A stretch of DNA of 64,000 nucleotides from Burkholderia pseudomultivorans (GTDB lineage Bacteria > Pseudomonadota > Gammaproteobacteria > Burkholderiales > Burkholderiaceae). The position numbers were made by a program, and so were the translations under genes. The notes under the pieces are model-generated. The model did no database searches. It was not told the origin of the DNA and worked only from the letters and a program-made list of their open reading frames with translations. The DNA is taken from positions 1,488,001 through 1,552,000 of the forward strand of contig NZ_CP013378.1 in the NCBI RefSeq assembly GCF_001718415.1, read 5' to 3'. Shown here in pieces: positions 46,261-55,204 of the stretch. Positions within the stretch are counted from its first letter, which is position 1; each line of letters begins with the position of its first letter.

Positions 46261-47451
46261 ATGGATCTCACTCAAGTTTCCTCTGCCCATTCGGCGTCGA
46301 GCCAGGCCCCGGTTGCGGCCGCGCCGTTCGACGATCGTCCGTTCTTCGCACGCCTGTCGCTGGTCGACTGGCTGTTCGCATTGGTGCTCGTGGCGGGCGC
46401 GGGTTATGCGCTCGTGCACTACAACGAGCACATGAACTACTACGACAAGGCCGTGCTGGTCGGCACCGTGCCGGCGCTGATCGCGCTCGGCTGGCGCTGG
46501 AAGCCCGCGCGGCTGCTGATGGCGTCGATCGCGGTGCTGGCGCTGCTGGCGATCCGGATCTACCAGGGCGATCTCGCGCGCGCCGATTCGGCGTTCTTCC
46601 TCAAGTATTTCCTGTCGAGCCAGTCGGCGATCCTGTGGATGAGCGCGCTGTTCGTGCTCGCGACGCTGTTCTACTGGATCGGCCTGCTCGCGCGTTCGGC
46701 ATCGGGGTCGGCGATCGGCCAGAAGCTCACCTGGGTCGCGGTGCTGATGGGCTTTACCGGGCTGATGGTGCGCTGGTACGAGTCCTACCTGATCGGCGCG
46801 GACGTCGGGCATATCCCGGTGTCGAACCTGTACGAAGTGTTCGTGCTGTTCAGCCTGATCACCGCGCTGCTCTATCTGTATTACGAAGGGCATTACGGCA
46901 CGCGCGCGCTCGGCGCGTTCGTGCTGTTGGTGATCAGCGCGGCGGTCGGCTTCCTGATGTGGTACTCGGTCGCGCGCGATGCGCAGCAGATCCAGCCGCT
47001 CGTGCCGGCGCTGCAGAGCTGGTGGATGAAGATCCACGTGCCGGCGAACTTCATCGGCTATGGCAGCTTCGCGCTGTCGGCGATGGTGTCGGTCGCGTAT
47101 CTGATGAAGGAGCGCGGCGTGCTCGCCGACCGCCTGCCGACGCTCGACGTGCTCGACGACGTGATGTACAAGTCGATCGCGGTTGGTTTCGCGTTCTTCA
47201 CGATCGCGACGATCCTCGGCGCGCTGTGGGCGGCCGAAGCATGGGGCGGCTACTGGAGCTGGGACCCGAAGGAAACCTGGGCGCTGATCGTGTGGCTCAA
47301 CTACGCGGCGTGGCTGCACATGCGGCTGATGAAGGGGCTGCGCGGCACGGTCGCCGCGTGGTGGGCGCTCACCGGCCTGCTGGTGACGACCTTCGCGTTC
47401 CTTGGCGTCAACATGTTCCTGTCGGGGCTGCACAGCTACGGCAAGCTGTAA
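46261..47451 (+). CDS. ccsB: Cytochrome c biogenesis protein CcsA/CcsB (haem-handling subunit)
   Basis: A 396-residue protein with about nine membrane spans. The WWD haem-handling motif WGGYWSWDPKETW begins at residue 328, and the conserved His-containing spans (VPANFIGYGSFALSAM and MFLSGLHSYGKL) flank it. It forms the synthetase complex with ResB. The resB-ccsB order and the absence of ccmA-H genes here indicate system II. Naming differs between species (CcsA, CcsB, ResC). Confidence 0.94.
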   Translation: MDLTQVSSAHSASSQAPVAAAPFDDRPFFARLSLVDWLFALVLVAGAGYALVHYNEHMNYYDKAVLVGTVPALIALGWRWKPARLLMASIAVLALLAIRIYQGDLARADSAFFLKYFLSSQSAILWMSALFVLATLFYWIGLLARSASGSAIGQKLTWVAVLMGFTGLMVRWYESYLIGADVGHIPVSNLYEVFVLFSLITALLYLYYEGHYGTRALGAFVLLVISAAVGFLMWYSVARDAQQIQPLVPALQSWWMKIHVPANFIGYGSFALSAMVSVAYLMKERGVLADRLPTLDVLDDVMYKSIAVGFAFFTIATILGALWAAEAWGGYWSWDPKETWALIVWLNYAAWLHMRLMKGLRGTVAAWWALTGLLVTTFAFLGVNMFLSGLHSYGKL

Positions 47452-47478
47452 GATTTCCGACGCTCGTCCGACTAAAAG

Positions 47479-47515
47479 ACCGCCGGCGCACCGTGTGCCC
47501 GGCGGTTTTCTTTTG
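47479..47515 (+). terminator. Terminator after ccsB
   Basis: ACCGCCGG (47479-47486) pairs with CCGGCGGT (47499-47506), with inner GCAC and GTGC pairing, followed by TTTCTTTT. Confidence 0.88.
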
Positions 47516-47649
47516 TAACGGGCGGGCGGTCCGGGTGTCGAACGGCGCATGATGGATCGGGTCGAAGGCCGGGGCGACTGCGGCTGCGGCTGCCGCGGAA
47601 CCCGTCCCCGATGAAGCATGCGCGCGGCGCGCGCAGGAGGAACTGCACG

Positions 47650-48645
47650 ATGTGGATCAAACGCCCTTTCCGGAACCTGCTGAGCGGCGACGACATAGCG
47701 CGCAGCGAGATCACGCCGCGCGCGCTGTTCGAGAACCGGCGGCGCGTATTGCAGGCGGCCGGCATCGCGGCGGCGGGCGGGCTGTTCGGCGGCAGCGGCG
47801 GCGCGTTCGCTGCGTATGCGTCGCCCGATGCGCGGGCGGCGAAGCTGGTCGCGAAAACCAACCCGAAGTTCGTCGCGGCGGACAAGGTGACGTCGTTCAA
47901 GGACATCACGACCTACAACAACTTCTACGAATTCGGCACCGACAAGGGCGATCCGGCGCAGAACGCCGGCACGCTCAGGCCGCGCCCGTGGCGCGTGAGC
48001 GTCGAGGGCGAGGTGCTGCACCCGAAGGTGTTCGATCTCGACGAGTTGCTGAAGCTCGCGCCGCTCGAAGAGCGCGTGTACCGGCTGCGCTGCGTCGAAG
48101 GGTGGTCGATGGTGATCCCGTGGATCGGCGTGCCGCTGTCCGAGCTGATCAGGCGCGTGCAGCCGACCGGCAACGCGAAATACGTGCAGTTCGTCACGCT
48201 CGCCGATCCGTCGCAGATGCCGGGCCTGTCGACGCCCGTGCTCGACTGGCCGTATTCGGAAGGCCTGCGGATGGACGAGGCGATGAATCCGCTGACGCTG
48301 CTGACGATGGGCGTCTACGGGCAGGTGCTGCCGAACCAGAACGGCGCGCCGGTGCGGATCGTGGTGCCGTGGAAGTACGGGTTCAAGAGTGCGAAATCGC
48401 TGGTGAAGATCCGTTTCGTCGACCGGCAGCCGAAGACGAGCTGGAACACCTATGCATCGAACGAGTACGGGTTCTATTCGAACGTGAACCCGAACGTCGA
48501 CCATCCGCGCTGGAGTCAGGCGACCGAGCGGCGCATCGGCGAGGACGGCTTCTTCACGCCGAAGCGCAAGACGCTGATGTTTAACGGGTACGGCGATCTC
48601 GTCGCGTCGATGTACCAGGGCATGGACCTGAAGAAGAATTTCTGA
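47650..48645 (+). CDS. msrP: Protein-methionine-sulfoxide reductase catalytic subunit MsrP
   Basis: A 331-residue periplasmic molybdoenzyme (YedY family) that repairs oxidised methionines in envelope proteins. A twin-arginine signal ([16 protein letters not shown], arginines 30-32) directs folded export. The molybdenum-ligating cysteine is C148 ([13 protein letters not shown]). I use the ATG at 47650, with AGGAGGAA ten bases upstream, because the longer in-frame version lacks a ribosome site. msrQ follows after eight bases. Confidence 0.95.
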   Translation: MWIKRPFRNLLSGDDIARSEITPRALFENRRRVLQAAGIAAAGGLFGGSGGAFAAYASPDARAAKLVAKTNPKFVAADKVTSFKDITTYNNFYEFGTDKGDPAQNAGTLRPRPWRVSVEGEVLHPKVFDLDELLKLAPLEERVYRLRCVEGWSMVIPWIGVPLSELIRRVQPTGNAKYVQFVTLADPSQMPGLSTPVLDWPYSEGLRMDEAMNPLTLLTMGVYGQVLPNQNGAPVRIVVPWKYGFKSAKSLVKIRFVDRQPKTSWNTYASNEYGFYSNVNPNVDHPRWSQATERRIGEDGFFTPKRKTLMFNGYGDLVASMYQGMDLKKNF

Positions 48646-48653
48646 GGGCGACG

Positions 48654-49352
48654 GTGAGAAACGACATGACGCCCACCACGCTGACACCCGCGCGCGCGGA
48701 CGGCGCGCGTCCGGCCGCCGGCACCGCACGCGTCGGCGCAGTGCGCACCGCCACGCCGCGCTGGCTCGCGCCGGCCAAGGGACTGGTTTTCGCGGCGGGG
48801 CTGTACCCGCTCGCGCGTCTCGTGCTGTTCGGGCTGACCGACCGGCTCGGTGCGAATCCGATCGAGTTCGTCACGCGCTCGACCGGCCTGTGGACGCTCG
48901 TGCTGCTGTGCGCGACGCTTGCCGTCACGCCGCTGCGGCGCGTGACGGGCTTCGCGGCGCTGCTGCGCTTTCGCCGGATGATCGGGCTGTTCGCGTTCTT
49001 CTACGCGACGCTGCACTTCACGACCTATCTGTGGTTCGACAAGTGGTTCGATGTGGTCGCGATCCTGAAGGATGTCGGCAAGCGGCCGTTCATCACGGTC
49101 GGCTTCGCCGCGTTCGTGCTGCTGATCCCGCTTGCCGCAACGTCGCCGCGCGCGATGGTGCGCCGGCTCGGCCGCCATTGGGCGACGCTGCACCGCGCGA
49201 TCTATGCGATCGCCGCGTTCGGCGTGCTGCATTTCTGGTGGATGAAGGCCGGCAAGCACGATCTCGCGCAGCCGAAGCTGTATGCGGCTATCGTCGCGGC
49301 GCTGCTCGGCTGGCGGCTGATCGCGTGGGGCTGGCGGCGCCGGCGCGCGTGA
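48654..49352 (+). CDS. msrQ: Haem-binding membrane subunit MsrQ
   Basis: A 232-residue b-type cytochrome (YedZ family) with six membrane spans, which passes electrons to MsrP. Conserved histidines lie in FFYATLHFTTYLWFDKWF, LGRHWATLHRAIYAIA and GVLHFWWMK. The GTG at 48654 has GAGGG six bases upstream; the ATG at 48666 is an alternative that would drop four residues. It is coupled to msrP. Confidence 0.94.
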   Translation: MRNDMTPTTLTPARADGARPAAGTARVGAVRTATPRWLAPAKGLVFAAGLYPLARLVLFGLTDRLGANPIEFVTRSTGLWTLVLLCATLAVTPLRRVTGFAALLRFRRMIGLFAFFYATLHFTTYLWFDKWFDVVAILKDVGKRPFITVGFAAFVLLIPLAATSPRAMVRRLGRHWATLHRAIYAIAAFGVLHFWWMKAGKHDLAQPKLYAAIVAALLGWRLIAWGWRRRRA

Positions 49353-49374
49353 CGGCGACGGCCTGAAAAAACGA

Positions 49375-49402
49375 AAGGCGACGACCGGAAGGTCATCGCC
49401 TT
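49375..49402. terminator. Hairpin between msrQ and the lptM-like gene
   Basis: AAGGCGA (49375-49381) pairs with TCGCCTT (49396-49402), with GACC and GGTC inside and one mismatch. It lies between the converging 3' ends of msrQ and the lipoprotein gene and can serve both, though T-runs are short. Confidence 0.6.
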
Positions 49403-49421
49403 GCTTGCCGGGCCGCGTGCG

Positions 49422-49700
49422 TTACTGGACGGACGGGCTCGAGGCCGGCGCAGGGGCTTTGCCGGCGCGGCCCGACAGTTCGGGCGACAGCGTGAGCGAG
49501 GTGCCGGACGCGCCGCGCGTGCTGTCGTCGGACGCGTTTTCGTCGGTCGGCGCCACGTCCGACGGCGGCGTATCCTGCTGCTGGATCGGCTTTTGCGGCA
49601 GCGGCGGCACGGTGGGCAGATAGAGCGGACCGCGTTGACCGCAGCCGGCAAGAATCGCCAAAGCCGCTACAATCGCGCTCATCCGGAAAACGACTCGCAT
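49422..49700 (-). CDS. lptM: Small LptM-like outer-membrane lipoprotein
   Basis: A 92-residue lipoprotein. The lipobox LAGC places the lipidated cysteine at C20, followed by GQRGPLYLP, the short motif shared by YifL/LptM proteins that assist maturation of the LptD translocon. The rest is low-complexity and rich in P, S and D. It is divergent from cyaY, a pairing seen in many proteobacteria. Assignment rests on the lipobox-GQRGPLYLP motif and this position. The upstream reading frame to 50120 overlaps cyaY and is a shadow. Confidence 0.85.
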   Translation of the reverse strand: MRVVFRMSAIVAALAILAGCGQRGPLYLPTVPPLPQKPIQQQDTPPSDVAPTDENASDDSTRGASGTSLTLSPELSGRAGKAPAPASSPSVQ

Positions 49701-49712
49701 GATCGTCCCTGA

Positions 49713-50063
<351 letters not shown>

Positions 50064-50121
50064 CCGCGCGGAGCGGCCGCCCGGCTTCCGGCGGGCGGCG
50101 CTCCGGTCCGCCGCAACCATG

Positions 50122-50148
50122 AAAAAAGCGCCCCGCGGGGCGCTTTTT
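50122..50148. terminator. Bidirectional terminator between cyaY and mrcA
   Basis: AAAAAGCGCCCC and GGGGCGCTTTTT form a perfect palindrome with flanking A and T tracts, between two converging genes. Confidence 0.9.
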
Positions 50149-50165
50149 CGTTTCCGGGCCGTTCG

Positions 50166-52559
50166 TCAGTGGCCGCGGAACAGGTTCATGATGTCCTGCT
50201 TTTCCTGCTCGTCGACATGCGGCACGGCCTCGTCGGTATCTTGCGGGGCCGGCGCCTGCGGCACGCCGACCGTCGATACGAAGCCGTGGCCCGGCGTGAA
50301 GTCGGTGAAGTACAGCTCGCCGCCCAGCGATTCGACGCCGTCGGGCATCGTCGGCTTGTACTCGGGCACGCCCTTCAGCGCGGCGCCCATGTAGTCGATC
50401 CACACCGGCAGCGCGAGGCCGCCGCCCGTTTCGCGATCGCCGAGGCTGCGCGGATTGTCGTAGCCGATCCACGCGATCGCGGCGAGCGTGTGCTGGTAGC
50501 CGGCGAACCATGCATCGTGCGAGTCGTTGGTCGTGCCGGTCTTGCCGGCGAGGTCGGTCCGCTTCAGCACGTTGGTCCGCGCCCCCGTGCCGCGCTGCGC
50601 GACGCTCTGCAGCAGGCTGTTCGTCACGTACGCGTTGCGCGCGTCGATCGCGCGCGGCGCGTTCTGGTCCGCGACGAGCGGTTGCGCGCGCGCGACGATC
50701 GCGCCGTTCGGATCGGTGACTTCGGCGATCAGGTACGGATTGATGCGGTAGCCGCCGTTCGCGAACACCGAGTATGCGCCCGCCATCTGCAGCGGCGTGA
50801 CCTGGCCCGCGCCGAGCGCCATCGGCAGGTAGGCCGGATGGCGATCGGCGTCGAAGCCGAAGCGCGTGATGTACTGCTGCGCGTACTTCGTGCCGATATG
50901 GTTCAGGATCCGGATCGACACGAGGTTGCGCGAACGCTGCAGCGCGGTGCGCATCGTCATCGGCCCCTCGAAGCCGCCGCCGTAGTTCTTCGGCTCCCAC
51001 GGCTGGCCGCCCGTCTCGGCGGCGCTGAAGTACAGCGGGCCGTCGTTGATCACCGTGGCCGGCCCGAGGCCCTTGTCGAGCGACGCCGAGTAGATGAACG
51101 GCTTGAACGACGAGCCGGGCTGGCGCCACGCCTGCGTGACGTGGTTGAACTTGTTCTTGTTGTAGTCGAAGCCGCCGACGAGCGAACGGATCGCGCCGTC
51201 CTGCGGCACGATCGAGATGAATGCGCCCTCGACCTGCGGCAACTGCGTGATCGACCACTTGCCGGCATCGTTCTTCACGACGCGGACGATCGCGCCGGGG
51301 CGGATCCGGCGGTTCGGCTGCGCATTGGCGGACAGCGCGCCCGACGCGAAGCGCAGGTTGTCGCCCTCGATCGTCGCGCTGCTGCCGTCGATGAACGCGA
51401 CCGTGATCTGCCGCGGGCTCGCGGCCGTGACGACCGCCGCGATCAGCTCGCCGTTGTCCGGGTGTTCGAGCAGCGCGTCGTCGATCGCCTGTTCGCGGTC
51501 GTCGGCGGCGGCCGGCAGCTCGATGAAGCCTTCCGGCCCGCGATAGCCGTGGCGGCGCTCGTAATCCATGATGCCCTTGCGCAGCGCGGTGTATGCGACC
51601 TGCTGGTCGGCGGAGTCGATCGTCGTGACGACGTTGAAGCCGCGCGTATAGGTTTCCTCGCGGTATTGCGCATACATCATCTGCCGGACCATTTCCGCGA
51701 CGTACTCGGCATGCACGCTGTACTCGCGGCCCGCGCCCTTCACGACGAGCGGCTGCGCGACGGCTTCGTCGTACTGCTCGCGCGTGATGAAGTTCAGCTC
51801 GAGCATCCGCTGCAGGATGTATTCCTGGCGCACCTTCGCGCGCTTCGGGTTGACGACCGGGTTGTAGGCGGACGGCGCCTTCGGCAGCCCCGCGAGCATC
51901 GCGGCTTCCGCGAGCGTGATGTCCTTCAGGTCCTTGCCGAAATAGACCCGCGCGGCGCTCGCGAAGCCATACGCGCGCTGGCCGAGATAGATCTGATTCA
52001 TGTAGACCTCGAGAATCTGATCCTTCGTCAGCGCGCGCTCGATCCGGTACGCGAGCAGCATCTCGTAGATCTTGCGCGTGTAGGTCTTCTCGCTCGACAG
52101 GAAGAAGTTGCGCGCGACCTGCATCGTGATCGTGCTCGCGCCCTGCGACGCGTGGCCGTTGGTCAGCGCGACGAAGCCGGCGCGGACGATGCCGGTCAGG
52201 TCGACGCCGCCGTGATCGTAGAAGCGCGCGTCCTCGATCGCGAGGATCGCCTTCTTCAGCGAGTCGGGCACGTCCTTGAAATGGACGATGTCGCGACGCT
52301 CCTCGCCGAATTCGCCGATCAGCACGTGATCGGACGTGTAGATGCGCAGCGGCACCTTCGGCCGGTAGTCGGTCAGCGCGTCGAGCGACGGCATGTTCGG
52401 CCACGCGACGACGAGCGCATAGCCGAGCACGAGACCGCCGGCCACGACGAGCGCGACGCACATCGCGGCGAGCCCGAGCAGGGCTTTCTGCCACCAGGGA
52501 CGCTTCTTCGGTTCCGGGGCGGGAGGCGGGGACGTAGGAGACGTGGATTGCATAGGCAT
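50166..52559 (-). CDS. mrcA: Penicillin-binding protein 1A (bifunctional peptidoglycan synthase)
   Basis: A 797-residue class A PBP. A Pro-rich cytoplasmic tail and one membrane anchor (about residues 27-52) precede the GT51 glycosyltransferase domain with catalytic E109 (EDARFYDHGG) and GASTITMQVARN. The transpeptidase has SxxK at S483-K486 (SSFK), SRN, and KTGT at K673. I use the ATG at 52559; a second ATG two codons later is equally possible, and the longer frame back to 52901 overlaps the pil operon. Divergence from pilM-Q is the usual proteobacterial layout. Confidence 0.95.
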   Translation of the reverse strand: MPMQSTSPTSPPPAPEPKKRPWWQKALLGLAAMCVALVVAGGLVLGYALVVAWPNMPSLDALTDYRPKVPLRIYTSDHVLIGEFGEERRDIVHFKDVPDSLKKAILAIEDARFYDHGGVDLTGIVRAGFVALTNGHASQGASTITMQVARNFFLSSEKTYTRKIYEMLLAYRIERALTKDQILEVYMNQIYLGQRAYGFASAARVYFGKDLKDITLAEAAMLAGLPKAPSAYNPVVNPKRAKVRQEYILQRMLELNFITREQYDEAVAQPLVVKGAGREYSVHAEYVAEMVRQMMYAQYREETYTRGFNVVTTIDSADQQVAYTALRKGIMDYERRHGYRGPEGFIELPAAADDREQAIDDALLEHPDNGELIAAVVTAASPRQITVAFIDGSSATIEGDNLRFASGALSANAQPNRRIRPGAIVRVVKNDAGKWSITQLPQVEGAFISIVPQDGAIRSLVGGFDYNKNKFNHVTQAWRQPGSSFKPFIYSASLDKGLGPATVINDGPLYFSAAETGGQPWEPKNYGGGFEGPMTMRTALQRSRNLVSIRILNHIGTKYAQQYITRFGFDADRHPAYLPMALGAGQVTPLQMAGAYSVFANGGYRINPYLIAEVTDPNGAIVARAQPLVADQNAPRAIDARNAYVTNSLLQSVAQRGTGARTNVLKRTDLAGKTGTTNDSHDAWFAGYQHTLAAIAWIGYDNPRSLGDRETGGGLALPVWIDYMGAALKGVPEYKPTMPDGVESLGGELYFTDFTPGHGFVSTVGVPQAPAPQDTDEAVPHVDEQEKQDIMNLFRGH

Positions 52560-52578
52560 ACCGGAAAACAGTCCCGCG

Positions 52579-52584
52579 ATTATA
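52579..52584 (-). promoter_or_regulatory. Candidate -10 box of mrcA
   Basis: On the minus strand TATAAT lies 20 bases before the mrcA ATG. No good -35 sequence is seen at 16-18 bases, so confidence is limited. Confidence 0.4.
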
Positions 52585-52773
52585 GCTGCCCGGTAAGACC
52601 GGTCCTGACGCGGGGCCCGCCGGGAAACCGCGGGCCGCGATGTCGCCAGCATAGCCCGTCGGCGGCCGCCGCGAACGGGGCTGGCCGTTCGGCCGACTGT
52701 CGGCCGCGTGCGCCGCTCCGCAGAATCAGGCCTCGGATCGCGGCATGGGCCGCGACGATCGCGGGAGGCTGGG

Positions 52774-53700
52774 ATGACAGGACGATGGACGGCTGCGCGG
52801 TTCGTGCAGGGCAGGCACCGGTCGACGGGAATCGACGTCGGCGCGGACGAGGTCAGGGTGGCGGTGCTGAGCCGGCGCGGCCGCGTGCCGGACGTTCGCA
52901 TCGAGGGGCTCGAGCGGGAGCCGGTCGCGGTGTCGGCCGGGCCGGATGCGGCGCGCTGGGCGGCGGTCGCACGGGCGCTGGCGGCAGCGGCGGCGCGGCT
53001 CTCGGCGGCCGGCGTGCGCTGCGACGCGCGCGGCGTGATGGCGCTGCGCGACGACGAGATGCACGTCGCGACGCTCGATCTGGCCGGACGCGCCGACGTC
53101 GCGGATGCCGCGCGGCAGGCCGCCGAGCGGATCTCGGGGCTGGCGCCGGATGCCGTCGCGTACGACTGGCGGCAGGACGACGACGAGCCGGCGGGCGAGA
53201 TCGCGGTCGCGGCGGCGCCGCTGGCGGTGCTCGAAAGGCGGATCGACGTTGCCGCGCAGGCCGGGATCGACCTGACGGCCGTCGACGGCGAGTCGGCCGC
53301 CGCGCTGCGCGCGCTCCGTTATGCCGCGCAGTTCGAGCTCGACGCGCAGGACGCTTACGCGGCGCTCTGGTTTTCCGATACCGGCGTGCGCGGCTGGCGT
53401 GTCGACGGGGCGCTGGCGTCGCCGGCGCTCGCGCTGTCCACCGGCATGACGGCGGCGTTTGCCGAAGCGTTGCGCCACGGCACGCTCGGATCGGCCCGCT
53501 GCGTGCTCGTGGCGGGCGACGAGCGCAGCATCGGGCGTTTCGGCCTGTCCATTGCCGATATCGGCGACGTACTCGGCGCGAACGCGGTGCCGTTCGACTG
53601 TATCGGTTGGGACGGGCGGCCGTCCGCTCCGGCCGGGGCGTCGAGTGGTCCGGCGTTTGCGGTCGCGTTCGGGCTGGCGCTGCGCGGGGTGTGGGAATGA
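52774..53700 (+). CDS. pilM: Type IV pilus assembly protein PilM (divergent)
   Basis: A 308-residue actin-like cytoplasmic protein that anchors PilN. The opening STGIDVGADEVRVAVLSRRG is the phosphate-1-like strand of the PilM/FtsA fold. The rest is very Ala/Arg-rich and diverged from the Pseudomonas protein, so the call leans on gene order. The ATG at 52774 follows GGGAGG; the longer frame to 52708 lacks support. It overlaps pilN by four bases. Confidence 0.82.
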   Translation: MTGRWTAARFVQGRHRSTGIDVGADEVRVAVLSRRGRVPDVRIEGLEREPVAVSAGPDAARWAAVARALAAAAARLSAAGVRCDARGVMALRDDEMHVATLDLAGRADVADAARQAAERISGLAPDAVAYDWRQDDDEPAGEIAVAAAPLAVLERRIDVAAQAGIDLTAVDGESAAALRALRYAAQFELDAQDAYAALWFSDTGVRGWRVDGALASPALALSTGMTAAFAEALRHGTLGSARCVLVAGDERSIGRFGLSIADIGDVLGANAVPFDCIGWDGRPSAPAGASSGPAFAVAFGLALRGVWE

Positions 53701-54329
53701 GGGCCGGGCGCGCGGGCGCGGCGGGGACCGGTCGGTACGGGCTCGGCGGTTTCAACCTGCTGCCGTACCGCGAGCGGCTCGCGCAGGCGCTGCGGCGGCG
53801 CCAGGCTGCGCAGTGCGGGGCGGCGATTCTGCTCGGCGTGCTGGGCGTCGGCCTGTGGACGGCGGGCGCGGCATGGCGGCGGATGGGGCTGGATGCCGAG
53901 CGCGCACGGCTGGAGGCGCATTTGCGGCGGGTGCAGCCGCAGGTCGATGCGGCGGCGCGCGCCGCGAGTGCCGCTGCCGGCGCCGCGCAGCGCGATGCCC
54001 AGGCGCTCGTGCTGGCCGCGCCGTACCGGCGCCTCGCCGCGCTGCTGGCGACGCTGCCGCGGGTGCGCGACGGCGCCGTCCGGCTCGAAGCGCTGCACGT
54101 GACGCCATCCGGCGCCACGCTCGACATGCATGCGACGAACTACCGGGCGGCGGCGCAATGGCTGGCCGGCGTCGCGCGCGAACGGCAGGACTGGCGAATC
54201 GACGTTGGGTCGCTGAAGCCGGCTCCGGTCGGGCCGACCGACGCGGCTGCCGCATCGTTCCGGTTCTCCGCGCAACTGCGCTGGCTCGACGCGCCGCGGC
54301 AGCCGGGCGCGGCGGGAGGCGGCGCATGA
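53697..54329 (+). CDS. pilN: Type IV pilus inner-membrane protein PilN
   Basis: A 210-residue protein. The N-terminal GGFNLLPYRERL is the PilN motif that docks in PilM (INLLPYR in Pseudomonas). One membrane span follows (about residues 40-62), then a coiled coil (RARLEAHLRRVQPQVDAAAR) and a periplasmic domain. It overlaps pilM and pilO by four bases each (ATGA type), so the operon is translationally coupled. Confidence 0.88.
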   Translation: MRAGRAGAAGTGRYGLGGFNLLPYRERLAQALRRRQAAQCGAAILLGVLGVGLWTAGAAWRRMGLDAERARLEAHLRRVQPQVDAAARAASAAAGAAQRDAQALVLAAPYRRLAALLATLPRVRDGAVRLEALHVTPSGATLDMHATNYRAAAQWLAGVARERQDWRIDVGSLKPAPVGPTDAAAASFRFSAQLRWLDAPRQPGAAGGGA

Positions 54330-55204
54330 CGGCAATCGCGCAACGCCTTGCATTGGCCGGCGAGGCGGGATCGGCCGGGCGGCGCCTGCCGCCGGCCGTC
54401 GCACATGCGGCCGGCTGCGCGCTGGTATTGGCGGTTGTGCTGGCGGGCGGCATTCATCTGGCCGATGCGGGCGACTGGAGCGGGCTCGCGCGCAGCCGTG
54501 CGCTGCTGGAAACGGCGCGGATGCGCGCGGCCGACGCCGAACGCGTGCTTGCCGCGGCCGCGCGACATCGCGGCCCGCCGCCGGTGCCGGCGCCCGCGCA
54601 TGGCGATCGCTCGGCGCACCGGCCCGAATGGGCCGAACTGATGCTGGAACTGGCCGACCTCGCCGCGTCGAGCGGGCTGCGGATCGTGTCGATCGAACCC
54701 CAGCGCCCGGACGAGGCGGCGCCGGACGGGCGGCGCGCCGTGCGTCTCGTCGCGGACGGCGGTTTTCCGGCGTTGCTGCGCACGATCGACGGGCTCGCGG
54801 GCCTGCCGGTGCTCGCGGTGCCGACGGGGCTGCACATCGAACGGGCGGCGTCGATGCCGCGCGTGGACATGTCGCTCGACCTGTTTCCGGCGTTGCCGGG
54901 CCTGGCCGTGGCGGGCCTGCAGCCTGCGGTGCCGGTTCCCGACGTCGCGCCCGACCGCGATCCGTTCGACCGCGCCGAAGCGTTCGCGGCCGGCGGCGGC
55001 CGATCACCCCGTCTGGCTGGCGTGATCCGCGATGCACGAGCTGCTCTCGCCCTGTTCGACGACGGCGACGGCGCGTTCATGGCGCTGGCGCCCGGTGACG
55101 CGCTCGGGGCGTCGCAGGTCGCGCGGGTCGATGCCCGGACCGTCACGCTCGCTACGGTGAGCGGGCCGAAACGGTTTGTCCTCGACGACGGAGGCCGGCC
55201 ATGA
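54326..55204 (+). CDS. pilO: Type IV pilus PilO with fused PilP-like C-terminal domain
   Basis: A 292-residue protein. Residues about 28-50 form a membrane anchor, followed by a coiled coil and a PilO ferredoxin-like domain (WAELMLELADLAASSGLRIV and the following strands). From about residue 208, DRDPFDRAEAF leads to a domain like the C-terminal beta domain of PilP (RLAGVIRDARAALALFDDGD, APGDALG and ARTVTLATVSGPKRFVLDD), which touches the secretin PilQ. No separate pilP lies between it and pilQ, so a fusion is the simplest reading. It overlaps pilQ by four bases. Confidence 0.82.
   Translation: MTAIAQRLALAGEAGSAGRRLPPAVAHAAGCALVLAVVLAGGIHLADAGDWSGLARSRALLETARMRAADAERVLAAAARHRGPPPVPAPAHGDRSAHRPEWAELMLELADLAASSGLRIVSIEPQRPDEAAPDGRRAVRLVADGGFPALLRTIDGLAGLPVLAVPTGLHIERAASMPRVDMSLDLFPALPGLAVAGLQPAVPVPDVAPDRDPFDRAEAFAAGGGRSPRLAGVIRDARAALALFDDGDGAFMALAPGDALGASQVARVDARTVTLATVSGPKRFVLDDGGRP

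Noticed and set aside
45000..48729. An 893-codon minus frame across resB, ccsB and msrP
   Set aside because: The plus-strand genes have clear family motifs and coupling; the minus frame is His/Arg-rich noise.
50169..54329. A 1386-codon plus-strand frame starting inside mrcA and ending as PilN
   Set aside because: Only the last 210 codons, with an ATG that overlaps the pilM stop, are PilN; the rest is antisense to mrcA and Arg/Ala-rich shadow.
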